Source: Niallia circulans (lineage in GTDB: Bacteria; Bacillota; Bacilli; Bacillales; Cytobacillaceae). Taken from it: a stretch of 64,000 nt of DNA. The notes beneath the pieces are model-generated. The model saw nothing but the letters and a program-made list of their open reading frames with translations. It did no database searches and was not told the origin of the DNA. The stretch is taken from NCBI RefSeq assembly GCF_007273535.1, contig NZ_RIBP01000001.1:1392739-1456738 (forward strand), written 5' to 3'. The position numbers were made by a program, and so were the translations under genes. Shown in pieces: positions 34,641 through 43,156 of this stretch (the stretch's first letter is position 1; each line of letters starts with the position of its first letter).

Positions 34641-36080
34641 GTGATTTACGAGGAAACGTATCAGTATTTATTACATAATGTATCATCTAAAGAATTTGAT
34701 GTATGTCTATATTCCCTTCTGCATACTGATTGGGACGGCATTATCCAGGCACCAGCTTCTGTCATTGCAGCAAAAGCTGGTACAAAAAAGAAATACTTAC
34801 GGCAGATCATACATAAATTCACATCATTTAAACGTGGAAACATCTATATTCCTGTTGAAACAGCAGAAGGAACTAAATATAAATTTAAGCGTGGACTTAC
34901 ACGAAATTTAGGCTTTAACAATAAGACAGATCGATATTGCAAAAAGTATTCCTTCTTTTATGAAGATTCCTTTCAAAGGCTATCAATAAATTCTAAAAGA
35001 TTATTGTTAATGGCTGCATATCGTATGTCTGTACAAAAAGCGGAATCTGTTATGTTTGATTATCACGATATCGTGCCTTCAAAATATACATATGGACATC
35101 CCTATTTTACAAAAGGCCGCCTTTATGAGGCCATTAGTGAACTCAATAACTCTGAACTTTCAAAAATAGTGAAGGTTCATTTAGTGAGCAATATTTACAC
35201 TAGAAAACTAGCTGTCTCCTTTGAATTTAAACAAGGAACCTTGGATGAATTCGCAAGCAATTATACAGAAAGGCAGCTTCTGCGCAAAAAAATGTTCGAA
35301 TCAGGCTTCCATGGATATCTTAATGACAGTTTTTGCATGGAAATCGAAAGCGTCGGCAAGTATTTATACAACTCTCTCTTTAGCAATGAAAAAATAATGG
35401 CTAAACAGGGGGTTATTAGTGATGCAAAGGATGAAATACTATCACTAGCCAGATTTATTTATGATGCGGCAATTGAACAACTGGCAGCTGTACTCCCTTC
35501 TAATATACATTTTTTGACTGAGCCTAAACAGGCTTCAGCTTATTTCAGCACGATTATTTATAATGTATTATTAGATGAAATGGGCAAATATGGTCATCAA
35601 GCAGAAAGCATCAAATCTCTGTTGGATAACCATTACCTGCATAAGACGATTGTAGAGAAAGAAACTGGCATCGATATTATGCATATTGGCATTGAAGATC
35701 ATGTTAAACCGATCAAACAACGTTTTGAGAAAGCACAGCATATTTATCTAGTCCTGAAAAATTGGTCTGAAAACTGGGTTATTTCTCGTACTAAGTCGAT
35801 AATTGAAGACTCAGAGACACTATTAACCTCAAATAACGAAGATAAAAAACAGGCAATCCAACAAAAACGCGGCTGGAGTGATATAGAATCTGCGAAAAAC
35901 CAATTACAACTATTAAAGGAGCAGTCTTACGAGCAAATTAACAGGCTAATAAATCAATGTTTAACATATGGTAACAGAGCCATAGACATGAGTGACCGCA
36001 TCCAGTCTTTAACAACTGCCAAGGACTCAATAGCTTCGTTTTTTGCCATACACACCGAAAAAATTTTCAAAACTCCATAA
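34641..36080 (+). CDS. Uncharacterised replicon-associated protein, 479 residues
   Basis: A GTG start follows AAAGGAGG with 10-nt spacing. The N-terminal 200 residues are basic with helix-turn-helix-like segments (PASVIAAKAGTKKKYLRQIIHKF; YEAISELNNSELSKIVKV), and the rest is helical, with coiled-coil tendency at about 415-460. The N-terminal pattern suggests one or two winged-helix domains, as in DnaD-like or Rep accessory proteins. It sits directly after the iteron array on the same strand as rep, so a role in initiation, helicase loading or copy control is likely but not shown. I do not recognise the family. Confidence 0.75.
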   Translation: MIYEETYQYLLHNVSSKEFDVCLYSLLHTDWDGIIQAPASVIAAKAGTKKKYLRQIIHKFTSFKRGNIYIPVETAEGTKYKFKRGLTRNLGFNNKTDRYCKKYSFFYEDSFQRLSINSKRLLLMAAYRMSVQKAESVMFDYHDIVPSKYTYGHPYFTKGRLYEAISELNNSELSKIVKVHLVSNIYTRKLAVSFEFKQGTLDEFASNYTERQLLRKKMFESGFHGYLNDSFCMEIESVGKYLYNSLFSNEKIMAKQGVISDAKDEILSLARFIYDAAIEQLAAVLPSNIHFLTEPKQASAYFSTIIYNVLLDEMGKYGHQAESIKSLLDNHYLHKTIVEKETGIDIMHIGIEDHVKPIKQRFEKAQHIYLVLKNWSENWVISRTKSIIEDSETLLTSNNEDKKQAIQQKRGWSDIESAKNQLQLLKEQSYEQINRLINQCLTYGNRAIDMSDRIQSLTTAKDSIASFFAIHTEKIFKTP

Positions 36081-36871
36081 TGACACGGGTTAACACTGGC
36101 TATTAGGCGAGTGGATCTTGTGCTACAATGAAAAGTCCCCTTTTTTTCTTTTGCTTGTTAAGACGTACTTTTTCCCCCTTCTTTCATTTTTCAACCATAG
36201 CGAAATAACCATATGCTGGAAAAGCATATTTTTTTTGATTTTTTTTAAGGCTGTGAATTGTAGTTTTATGGATGTTAATAAATTTTTTCACTATGTTATT
36301 TGTAATCTCATAAATGTTATTTGTTTTAAATTAGATGTTATTTATATTTCATTGTTTGTGAAAAAAAAAATTTTACTGTTAGCGTCTATTAATTGCCTGT
36401 TTATTTTATGCTTGTACATGTGATATGCCGCTTCGAGCTTTTTTTTATTTTAGGAAACTGGATAACATGAGGGTTTTTAGAGGATTTTTATTAAATGTTC
36501 TAAATAAATGTTCTAAATAAAGTTCTAAATAAAGTTCTAAATATTAATCTAAATAAAGTTCTAAAATAAGGAAATAAAGCTTACATCCTATTTTATGTAA
36601 AAAGTTATACAAAATATCTATTTTAGATGAGTTTTGATACTTCGGTTAATTACTTAATAGTGGGCACATACAAGCAGTTAAAATATGTCTCTATGTAGCA
36701 TATTCGTCTACCAATTTATATATTCCTTTTTTTAATAAATATGTAATAGCACAAAATACGATTAGCTTATCTAAAAAACGAAAAATCCATGCTTGTCCTA
36801 TTATATTAATCTATTACTCTTTTTCACCTGAGCATAGAATAAAAATAAATAATGATTAGGAGGAAATAATA
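36081..36871. other. AT-rich non-coding region with iterons
   Basis: About 790 bp without a credible gene. It contains pyrimidine tracts (36130-36260), the 12-bp repeat array at 36491-36565 and otherwise only AT-rich sequence. A 101-codon frame at 36118 was judged spurious. Confidence 0.5.
36491..36565 (+). repeat. Six tandem 12-bp repeats (AATAAAGTTCTA)
   Basis: Six adjacent copies of AATAAAGTTCTA with few changes; GTTCTA starts at 36497, 36510, 36522, 36534, (AATCTA) 36546 and 36558, period 12 with one step of 13. Strict tandem arrangement differs from the scattered 16-bp iterons. It may be a second initiator-binding array or an incompatibility or partition site. Confidence 0.75.
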
Positions 36872-37216
36872 ATGAGTAACGTATGGTTTCCAGGTGGAAG
36901 AAGTGGCGATAACAATCAAAAAAACAACTCAAAATCTCGTTCAGGTGACAGCGATAGCCAATCAAAATCTAATGTAGATTTTGATTCTGATAATGACTTA
37001 AGAAATGACACTAATGTCGACAACCAAAATGATTTAAAAAATGTCGATAAGAACACTAACATTGCAAAGGTTAAAGATTCTGGAAATGCTAAAATCGAGT
37101 TAAAAATCGACGTGGATTCTGATTCAAATGCTCGTGTACGCTCTCGTTCTAGAGCTAATGCTGATACAGAACAAGATCAGGATAATAATCAAGAAAATGA
37201 CCAAAACCAAGAATAA
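36872..37216 (+). CDS. Low-complexity acidic Asn/Asp/Ser protein, 114 residues
   Basis: Starts MSNVWFPGGRSGDNNQKN after TAGGAGG. The rest is nearly pure polar residues: Asn, Asp, Ser, Gln and Lys, with SRSRAN and VDSDSN-type short repeats. It should be intrinsically disordered. Together with the next gene it forms a two-gene unit. Such disordered proteins occur among spore coat and exosporium components of bacilli, and DVDVYVNVEID in the neighbour echoes its KIDVDSDS motif, but no function is claimed. Confidence 0.7.
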   Translation: MSNVWFPGGRSGDNNQKNNSKSRSGDSDSQSKSNVDFDSDNDLRNDTNVDNQNDLKNVDKNTNIAKVKDSGNAKIELKIDVDSDSNARVRSRSRANADTEQDQDNNQENDQNQE

Positions 37217-37256
37217 AAAACGATGGCGAGCAGGATTAACTGTTTCGCCATTTTAA
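37217..37256 (+). terminator. Weak hairpin between the two small genes
   Basis: ATGGCGA pairs with TCGCCAT with a 15-nt loop followed by TTTAATG. It lies in the 57-bp gap between the genes and may attenuate rather than end transcription. Confidence 0.4.
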
Positions 37257-37273
37257 TGTAAGGTGAGTTGTTC

Positions 37274-37579
37274 ATGTCTCCCAAAAGAAGATTTATAGAT
37301 GATAAAAATAATATCTATCATTTCCGTAATAACGGTATTGATGAAATCGATACGAACAACGCAGAAATAGGTCAGAGCGGTAATTCCGATGTGGATGTAT
37401 ATGTTAATGTAGAAATAGATACAAAACCAATAGCTCATGCTATGCTGTGTACTTTATTAGCCACTAAAAAAATCAGCAAAAAAGAGTTTGAGGAAGCATT
37501 AATTAACTTAGAAGATATTACAAAAAAACATAACAGCATTCCTGGCTTACGACTTTTTGGTCCATTAAGTAAAAAATGA
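37274..37579 (+). CDS. Hypothetical protein, 101 residues
   Basis: The ATG at 37274 follows AGGTGAG with 6-nt spacing. The first half is polar (NNIYHFRNNGIDEIDTNNAEIGQ), then a beta-type segment VDVYVNVEIDT and a helical C-terminal half (ISKKEFEEALINLEDITKKH). No family is recognised. The central VDVYVNVEID resembles the IELKIDVDSD segment of the preceding protein, so the two may interact or have evolved from one another. Confidence 0.7.
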   Translation: MSPKRRFIDDKNNIYHFRNNGIDEIDTNNAEIGQSGNSDVDVYVNVEIDTKPIAHAMLCTLLATKKISKKEFEEALINLEDITKKHNSIPGLRLFGPLSKK

Positions 37580-38028
37580 CAGTAATTAATCAGGTTAAGA
37601 GCTGCATTTTATGTAACTTCTTGATAGCAATCTATAATTTAGCTGTATATTCATGCCCATACTCTTGCTTATAACTGTCTCACACCTCCTCTAACTCCCC
37701 AAATATGCTCTATTTGATAGCCTTAATCCATTTAGTTTGTCATAGTTCAATAGCATTTCCTATAATGTGAGGGGTAATACAGCGACATTCTTTATTTATA
37801 TTTACACTTACCAATATCTAATAAAAACCTCATGATATATTTCTAAGGGTGATTATAAGTCACTAATGGGTACTATATGCCTTCTAAGTAGCTTTTAAGG
37901 AAAAGATACTAATAATATTCGTTCCTGCCGTTTCAAGAGGATATGGTGTATCCTATGGAGAAGCAGCCAATAATAAAGGATAATAGCAGCCTGCCTTAAG
38001 AGCACTATTATCCTTTTTCACTGGTACA
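37580..38028. other. Non-coding stretch between convergent units
   Basis: About 450 bp; holds a small palindrome AGGATA-N5-TATCCT (about 37938-37954) and the terminator at 37975. Nothing else was recognised. Confidence 0.4.
37975..38017. terminator. Bidirectional terminator between convergent genes
   Basis: AAAGGATAATAG pairs with CTATTATCCTTT (12 bp, 17-nt loop) with T runs on both strands. It ends the minus-strand operon at 38029 and can stop plus-strand readthrough. Confidence 0.75.
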
Positions 38029-38616
38029 TTATTGTGACAGCCTTTGTATAATATTATCCAACACATTGGACAAGTTACCATTTTTATATTGAAGAATGAA
38101 ATCACTGTACAGCATTCTGAGCACATCCTTTACTTCAAAGCTATATTCTAAATCCAGCTCCGCAATATCACTTAGCATGACCTCTAATCTCAAAGCCTGT
38201 TTTCTATTTATAAGACATTTAATCATCTTCTTTTTTGGCGAATTTGCTGGGATAAATATAGCGTCCTCTTCCTCGTGATAAGAAGTGATTTTTATAGCCT
38301 TTTGACTTCTCGTTGTCAGCTCGTGGTAAAGATCAACGGGATTACTTCTCTTTTTAGCCTGATATAAAAAATCATCTAAAAGCAATGTCACTAAATCTAT
38401 ATGTGTAAACAGTTCGTTAGCCGCTTCTGTCACATCATCACAAAATAGCTCGCCACGTAAATACTCAGAAACAGGAACGTAAAAAGTATATGAAAGTAAT
38501 GTAGGTGTTGTTAATTTCCTTGTGGCCTTCATAAACCATTTATCAAAGAAATTATATGGGCTATATGAGAGCTCCTTAATTTCATCCTCGTAAATAGGAA
38601 ATCTGCTTTTTTTCAC
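38029..38616 (-). CDS. Uncharacterised plasmid protein, 195 residues
   Basis: A mostly helical protein with a basic middle (QAKKRSNPVDLYHELTTRSQKAIK; SPKKKMIKCLINRKQALRLEVM). Its ATG overlaps the stop of the upstream gene by 4 bp, so the two are translationally coupled. No family recognised. As it pairs with a possible ribbon-helix-helix protein, a DNA-processing or mobilisation role is conceivable, but no relaxase is present in the window. Confidence 0.7.
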   Translation of the reverse strand: MKKSRFPIYEDEIKELSYSPYNFFDKWFMKATRKLTTPTLLSYTFYVPVSEYLRGELFCDDVTEAANELFTHIDLVTLLLDDFLYQAKKRSNPVDLYHELTTRSQKAIKITSYHEEEDAIFIPANSPKKKMIKCLINRKQALRLEVMLSDIAELDLEYSFEVKDVLRMLYSDFILQYKNGNLSNVLDNIIQRLSQ

Positions 38617-39038
38617 CGGTTCTTTTTCACCTCTTCCTCCAGCATAAAGGCAAGAATCCGATATGCTGCTTCTTTTAAACTACAATCCCATTTAACTTTC
38701 ATTTCAAATAGTAATTCATGATATACCCTCTCCAACTTTGCTGGATAAGGCTGCCCCTTAGGATCATATGTGCGAATTGGAAAATCCTGATATTCCTCTA
38801 ATCCCTTCTTCACTAATAAAGAACAATAAGGTGTGGGATCAAGCCCTCTTTTTTTTGCCAAGACTTTAAGCAATCTTCTTTCTTGTGGAGTGAAAGGAAT
38901 TTTCACATCCTTCTTTTTATCAACTCGTTCTTTACGTCCCTCTGTTTTCGTAATTGATTTTTTCCGAACAATTTCCTTTTTCGTTTCTATTTTCGGTTTA
39001 TCCATCTTGGTCGTAAATATCGGATTTATAGGTTTCAT
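38613..39038 (-). CDS. Possible ribbon-helix-helix protein, 141 residues
   Basis: The first 50 residues are highly charged (Lys-rich, KKEIVRKKSITKTEGRKERVDKKKDVK). Then comes a segment with the rhythm of RHH mobilisation proteins: VKIPFTPQERRLLKVLAKKRGLDPTPYCSLLVKKGLEEY (split by a turn), one beta strand and two helices. The C-terminus is helical. It is first in a two-gene minus-strand operon. MobC/CopG-like DNA binding is a tentative reading by eye. Confidence 0.6.
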   Translation of the reverse strand: MKPINPIFTTKMDKPKIETKKEIVRKKSITKTEGRKERVDKKKDVKIPFTPQERRLLKVLAKKRGLDPTPYCSLLVKKGLEEYQDFPIRTYDPKGQPYPAKLERVYHELLFEMKVKWDCSLKEAAYRILAFMLEEEVKKNR

Positions 39039-39213
39039 CTTCTCCCTCTCTGCCTCCCTTTTGTCTTTTTTCCTTCTTTATCTCAGTGTCAAATTGTCAA
39101 AAAGTTATATTGCTAGATTATGAAGGAGGCTATGAAATTAGAACGTTTAAACTTCAATCATTTGGACAAACTATATAACAACGAATATTGAATAAGTTAG
39201 AGGAGGAAAATAT

Positions 39214-39321
39214 ATGACTTCTGGAAAAGGCAAAAATACAGGGATTGAAAATGAGAAACTAAAAAAATTAGCAGAGTTAGCAAAAAAGTCAAAAACAATA
39301 AAAAAAGGCATCGTAAAATAA
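39214..39321 (+). CDS. Basic 35-residue peptide
   Basis: ATG at 39214 follows GAGGAGG with 7-nt spacing, an excellent ribosome binding site. The product is MTSGKGKNTGIENEKLKKLA then Lys-rich to KKGIVK; 14 Lys in 35 residues suggest nucleic-acid binding. Its last codons (ATCGTAAAA) include the first CGTAAA hexamer of the flanking array. No relatives recognised. Confidence 0.5.
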   Translation: MTSGKGKNTGIENEKLKKLAELAKKSKTIKKGIVK

Positions 39322-39625
39322 CATAAGCTTTATGATTAACATTATCTTTACGATGTGAGGACTATTATAAATATGCGTCAGCTTTACGTCATAATAAGCA
39401 TGTACGAACCAAGTGGAAATAGAAATAAAATAACTAATAGCAGGATCGGAATAAAATAGTAACCTTGTACATAACATTAAATGAAGTCTATAAACCTGGT
39501 TCGTAAATGACATGTAAAAGAGCAATTTACGTAAAAATATAGCACATAATTATGTAATTTACGTACATACTATTCATTATTATTTTTGGTGTTTAATAAA
39601 AAGATGTCGTTTTTACGTAAACAGT
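39312..39625. repeat. CGTAAA repeat array, left of tubRZ
   Basis: At least nine CGTAAA/TTTACG hexamers in about 315 bp, including two full TTTACGTAAA palindromes (near 39527 and 39613). The same motif forms a larger array right of tubZ (42014-43075) and is rare in the rest of the window. Confidence 0.75.
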
Positions 39626-39730
39626 TATATTTCAATTTTTTTTTAATAAGAGATAGTAGTTAATGGGAGAATTACTGACTAACTTTAAATTGGTCAATGT
39701 ATATCCGTAAGTCACATACATTTAGTATAT

Positions 39731-39780
39731 AAAGACACTATATAAGCCCACTACTATTAGTGGGCTTATATAGTGTCTTT
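39731..39780. repeat. 23-bp perfect inverted repeat in the tubC region
   Basis: Arms 39731-39753 and 39758-39780 are perfect complements around CTAT. Each arm starts with AAAGACACTATATA, the centromere-like motif. It could extrude as a cruciform, act as a terminator for upstream transcripts, or serve as an inverted pair of TubR sites. Confidence 0.75.
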
Positions 39781-40116
39781 GTTAAATTGTAAATATAAAA
39801 TATCAACAAAACACTTATATAACAACGTTTTATTATAGACACTATATATAGACACTATTATAAAATAGAATAGAGTTTTTTAACTATATTTACATCGAAA
39901 AAACGGTAAAAAACACCCGTTTTTTATAAAAAGTGCATTTTCATCTGAATGTGATCTATATTTCATGAAGGTATCGGGCTGAAAATCATAATATTATAGA
40001 TATAGTGACTTTAAATAGACACTATATAAAACCCCTTTTATCAAGGGTTTTATATAAAATTATTAATTTATAAGTCACAAAAACTGCCATATAGACACTT
40101 GTATTAGAGACTATAT
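39731..40116. repeat. Centromere-like repeats (tubC candidate)
   Basis: The motif ATAGACACTATAT recurs upstream of tubR: 39731 and its inverse ending 39780, tandem copies at 39835-39847 and 39848-39859, 40015-40027, a shorter ATAGACACTT at 40091, TTAGAGACTATAT at 40105, and an inverse TATAGTGACT near 40001. A 12-bp hairpin (40023-40056, TATATAAAACCC with GGGTTTTATATA) overlaps one copy. In tubZRC loci TubR binds repeats just upstream of its gene, so these are the best centromere and autoregulation candidates. Confidence 0.7.
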
Positions 40117-40160
40117 TTAGTTATTATATAGTTTATAAGTATATGATAGGAGGAAGATTC

Positions 40161-40577
40161 TTGGATCATACCCTTCATGAGTTACATAAGCATGTTAAGT
40201 TTAGTGATGAGGTGCTGGAAATGTTCATTGATATTATTGGACAGGATCCCGGCTTGCTTAAGGTATTCCAGTACATAGCAATTGAAGAACAAAAGAATAA
40301 AGAGCGAGGTGTTTCAATAAGCCACATCATTGAAAATGTTAAGGTGGAACGTCTTGTTAGGAAAAACGTTGGAAAAAACAAGTACGTATATGAAGAAGTA
40401 TTTACGAACATTGAACGTAAAAACGTCGAAAAAATGGTAGATAAGCTTATGTTTATGTCGCTTATTTATCATGAAGCAATTAAACCCTATAAGTTTCTAT
40501 TTCTAACAAATCGTGGAAAACAACTTATAGCTAAACTAGTAGAGAATAAATCGAAGAATAAGGAGCTGCGTAAATAA
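40161..40577 (+). CDS. tubR: TubR-like centromere-binding protein
   Basis: A 138-residue protein. The TTG at 40161 is the start because AGGAGG (40148-40153) sits 7 nt before it; an ATG at 40143 lies upstream of that site. The fold reads as a winged helix: helices up to QYIAIEEQKNKERG, a recognition region (SISHIIENVKVERLVRK), and a wing around KYVYEEVFTN, ending KLMFMSLIYHEA. It overlaps tubZ start by 1 bp. In type III partition TubR binds tubC, links DNA to TubZ filaments and represses the operon. Assignment rests on position and size. Confidence 0.78.
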   Translation: MDHTLHELHKHVKFSDEVLEMFIDIIGQDPGLLKVFQYIAIEEQKNKERGVSISHIIENVKVERLVRKNVGKNKYVYEEVFTNIERKNVEKMVDKLMFMSLIYHEAIKPYKFLFLTNRGKQLIAKLVENKSKNKELRK

Positions 40578-42013
40578 TGGCAAAAACATTTACAAAGAAC
40601 CAGCCTGCAATTAACATCACAATGGTAGGTTTTGGACAAGCTGGGACAAGAATGGCAGACCGCTTTGCTGCTTTTAAAAAAGAAGATAATACGTCTGTTT
40701 ACAACTGTATCGCTTTAAATAGTAATGATGGTGATTTGGCTGGATTAAAGAACATCTCAACAAATAACAGAGTAAGCTTGGAGCTTGGTGGACTAGGTAA
40801 AAACCCAGAAGAAGCTATACATATATTGGAGAGAAATGACAAAGCAAAGGATAAGCTGAAGTCTTTTATACAAGAAAGAATTAGACCGCAAGATGATCTT
40901 GTTATGTTTTTCGCTGGCCTTGGCGGTGGAACAGGTACTTCTACTATCGTGAAGGCAATTGAGGAATTTTATGATTACAATAATAAACCGAAAATCATTG
41001 AAGAATTTAACCTTATTCGCAAAGAGCTTGGTGAAGCTGAAGTTAAAACGAATCCAAAGAAATACTTAAAAGAAGCTTCTATCCGTGCAAGAAAAAAATT
41101 CATTAAAATTGGTATAGTTGTGACGATTCCAACACGTGCTGATGGTCCAGATGCTCTTCGACAAGTGAATAATTTTGCGCAGCAAATCTGGGATATTGCG
41201 AAAAACCCGAATAAAGGTGTTGCTTTCGTAGTTTTTGCAGACAATCAGCATTTCTACGATGAGTTTAAACAGTTGCCAGAGAACAGCAGAAATGGCATTG
41301 ATAACTATAGAGATTATGCTAACAATGAAATTGCAGAAATTTTCCATGAGTTAAATACAGCCACAACTGGCGGTGGTACAGCGGTTACCTTTGATAGTGC
41401 TGACTTTAGACGAGTAATCCTGGAGCATACGGGTTCACTTGTAATCAGCAGGTTCTCAAAGTCTAGCAACACTGTTAGAAACGGCCATGATGTGACTGCA
41501 ATGTTTAAGGATGCAATTGATAGCAGTAATCTTCATCAGCCTATCCAGTTATTTGATAAAGAAACGAACACATCAGCTCGAATCCATCATATTGGACTAC
41601 TTGCTATTCTTGATAAATCAAATGATATCGGCAGTTCTTTCATTGATGATGCTAGAGAGGAAATTATTGAAAAGCTTCCGTTAAATGGTACGGTATTTAG
41701 TGGGTATTTAGAGGAAAAAAACAATTTTTCAACTAGTGTTTATACTTTCTTTAAGGCAGATGCCCTTCCAGAGCGTCTTGCTAAAGGTTTAGTGAAGGAA
41801 TATGAAGATTTTAAAGCAAGACAGCAAGAAGTAAGCTACCAACAGTCTGTGATCAGTTCTATTGCTGCTGCAAGTGATGACGAGGATTTTGACCTTGATT
41901 TTGCTGAATTAGGCTTAACAGAGTACTTGGGTAATGATAAACCAGCTGAAAAAACGGAACCAGAGAATGATATTGACTTAGATGATATTGATTTAAGCTT
42001 GCTTGATGATTAA
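40577..42013 (+). CDS. tubZ: TubZ tubulin/FtsZ-like partition GTPase
   Basis: A 478-residue tubulin-superfamily GTPase. The N-terminal ITMVGFGQAGTRMADRF begins the nucleotide-binding fold and the tubulin signature is GLGGGTGTS at about 114-122. The length matches pBtoxis TubZ (484) rather than FtsZ (about 380), and the C-terminal tail is acidic (DLDDIDLSLLDD), as in TubZ where it contacts TubR. TubZ forms treadmilling filaments that move TubR-centromere complexes. It starts within the tubR stop (1-bp overlap), so translation is coupled. A terminator follows 70 bp later. Confidence 0.92.
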   Translation: MAKTFTKNQPAINITMVGFGQAGTRMADRFAAFKKEDNTSVYNCIALNSNDGDLAGLKNISTNNRVSLELGGLGKNPEEAIHILERNDKAKDKLKSFIQERIRPQDDLVMFFAGLGGGTGTSTIVKAIEEFYDYNNKPKIIEEFNLIRKELGEAEVKTNPKKYLKEASIRARKKFIKIGIVVTIPTRADGPDALRQVNNFAQQIWDIAKNPNKGVAFVVFADNQHFYDEFKQLPENSRNGIDNYRDYANNEIAEIFHELNTATTGGGTAVTFDSADFRRVILEHTGSLVISRFSKSSNTVRNGHDVTAMFKDAIDSSNLHQPIQLFDKETNTSARIHHIGLLAILDKSNDIGSSFIDDAREEIIEKLPLNGTVFSGYLEEKNNFSTSVYTFFKADALPERLAKGLVKEYEDFKARQQEVSYQQSVISSIAAASDDEDFDLDFAELGLTEYLGNDKPAEKTEPENDIDLDDIDLSLLDD

Positions 42014-43075
42014 TTTACGTTCTAAAAGCTCTATTAATCCCCTTTTTTGGTTCAATTAAAATAGAATCTGCTCTAATCAATAAAAAAGATGCTTTAGGAA
42101 CTGCTCCTGAAGCATCTTTTTTACATTTAGTTGTATATTACCCCACCATTGATGTATTTTCCGTAAATTACCGTATCAAGTTATAATTCTTTTAGTAATA
42201 GATCCTATAATTCGTCTTTAACGCCCTTTTTTTACGTTGTAAACGGTTCGTAAGCCTTCCTTTTACGTAAATATACAGATTATTTCCAATAATATCCTTG
42301 GAATAACAGTTTTCTCTCGTACATCCACGTAAATATTGCATTTTATGTACATAGTAAATACGCTATTTTTATGATTTATGTACGTTAATGAGGAAAAATA
42401 CATCTCGTAAATAATTAGTAAACCACTAGTTTACGAAAAAGATAGTTACATAAAAGGGCAAATATATATAAATTTTACGTTCAAATTACATAAACAAAGT
42501 AAGTACAACCGTAATTTTTACATAAAAGCTATATGCAGTATTTATGTATAATTATTAATAGTACTTGTAGATGTACCGTGAATGGATAATCTATGTAAAA
42601 TGAACGTAAATATTTACGTAAACAAAACAACTCGATGTCATAAACGCACATTACAATTACATAAATAATTCGTAAAGCGATAAACCTTAACGTAAATATA
42701 AAATATATTCACGAAAATGATTCATCGTAAAAGGTTCGTAAAAATAACACTTACGACACCGTTCAACTAGAATAATGTAAAAATTACGTCGATAAATACA
42801 TGTTTTTCTTGGGTGATATAACATTTACGTAATCAGTACGTAAATGAATCAGTTGGTATTAGATATTTTACGTCGTAAACAGGTTGTAAAAGAGTATGTT
42901 TACGAATATCCGGATTAAAACAGGTGTTCTTGTGGTAGAATGAACGGAAATTTACGTAAGGTTACGTTGAAGATTTGGTATATTTTTTGTAATGTGAAAA
43001 ATGTTTAACGTAAATCTAACGTAGTAATTATATTAATAAAACAGAGGGAAAGTCGTAAATGATTCGTAAAAATAC
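42014..43075. repeat. Dense CGTAAA repeat array between tubZ and tubY-like gene
   Basis: About 1.06 kb of non-coding DNA with 25 CGTAAA/TTTACG hexamers by hand count, in both orientations and uneven spacing. Several merge into TTTACGTAAA palindromes (near 42263 and 42613). Near-variants (TGTAAA, TTACATAAA) raise the number further. For DNA of this base composition about one hexamer would be expected by chance. It lies between the tubZ terminator and the tubY-like gene. It could be the binding site of that protein or an additional centromere, origin or spreading site. Confidence 0.85.
42084..42122 (+). terminator. Terminator of tubRZ
   Basis: AAAAGATGCTT pairs with AAGCATCTTTT around 15 nt, followed by further T. 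It lies at the left edge of the CGTAAA array. Confidence 0.88.
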
Positions 43076-43156
43076 CCTTTACAAGCTTTGATTTTTTGCA
43101 AAAGTAGGTGTAAAATCAAATAAAGTGTATTTTTTGAGCAACTGGAGGTGAGCAAG

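Noticed and set aside
36118..36423. 101-codon plus-strand frame with hydrophobic residues
   Set aside because: It is made of AT-rich pyrimidine tracts, has no ribosome binding site, and the Phe/Ile/Lys-heavy composition is what such DNA gives by chance.
38029..39038. Mobilisation module
   Set aside because: The 141-residue protein only loosely resembles an RHH accessory factor, and no relaxase or oriT-like nick site was found.
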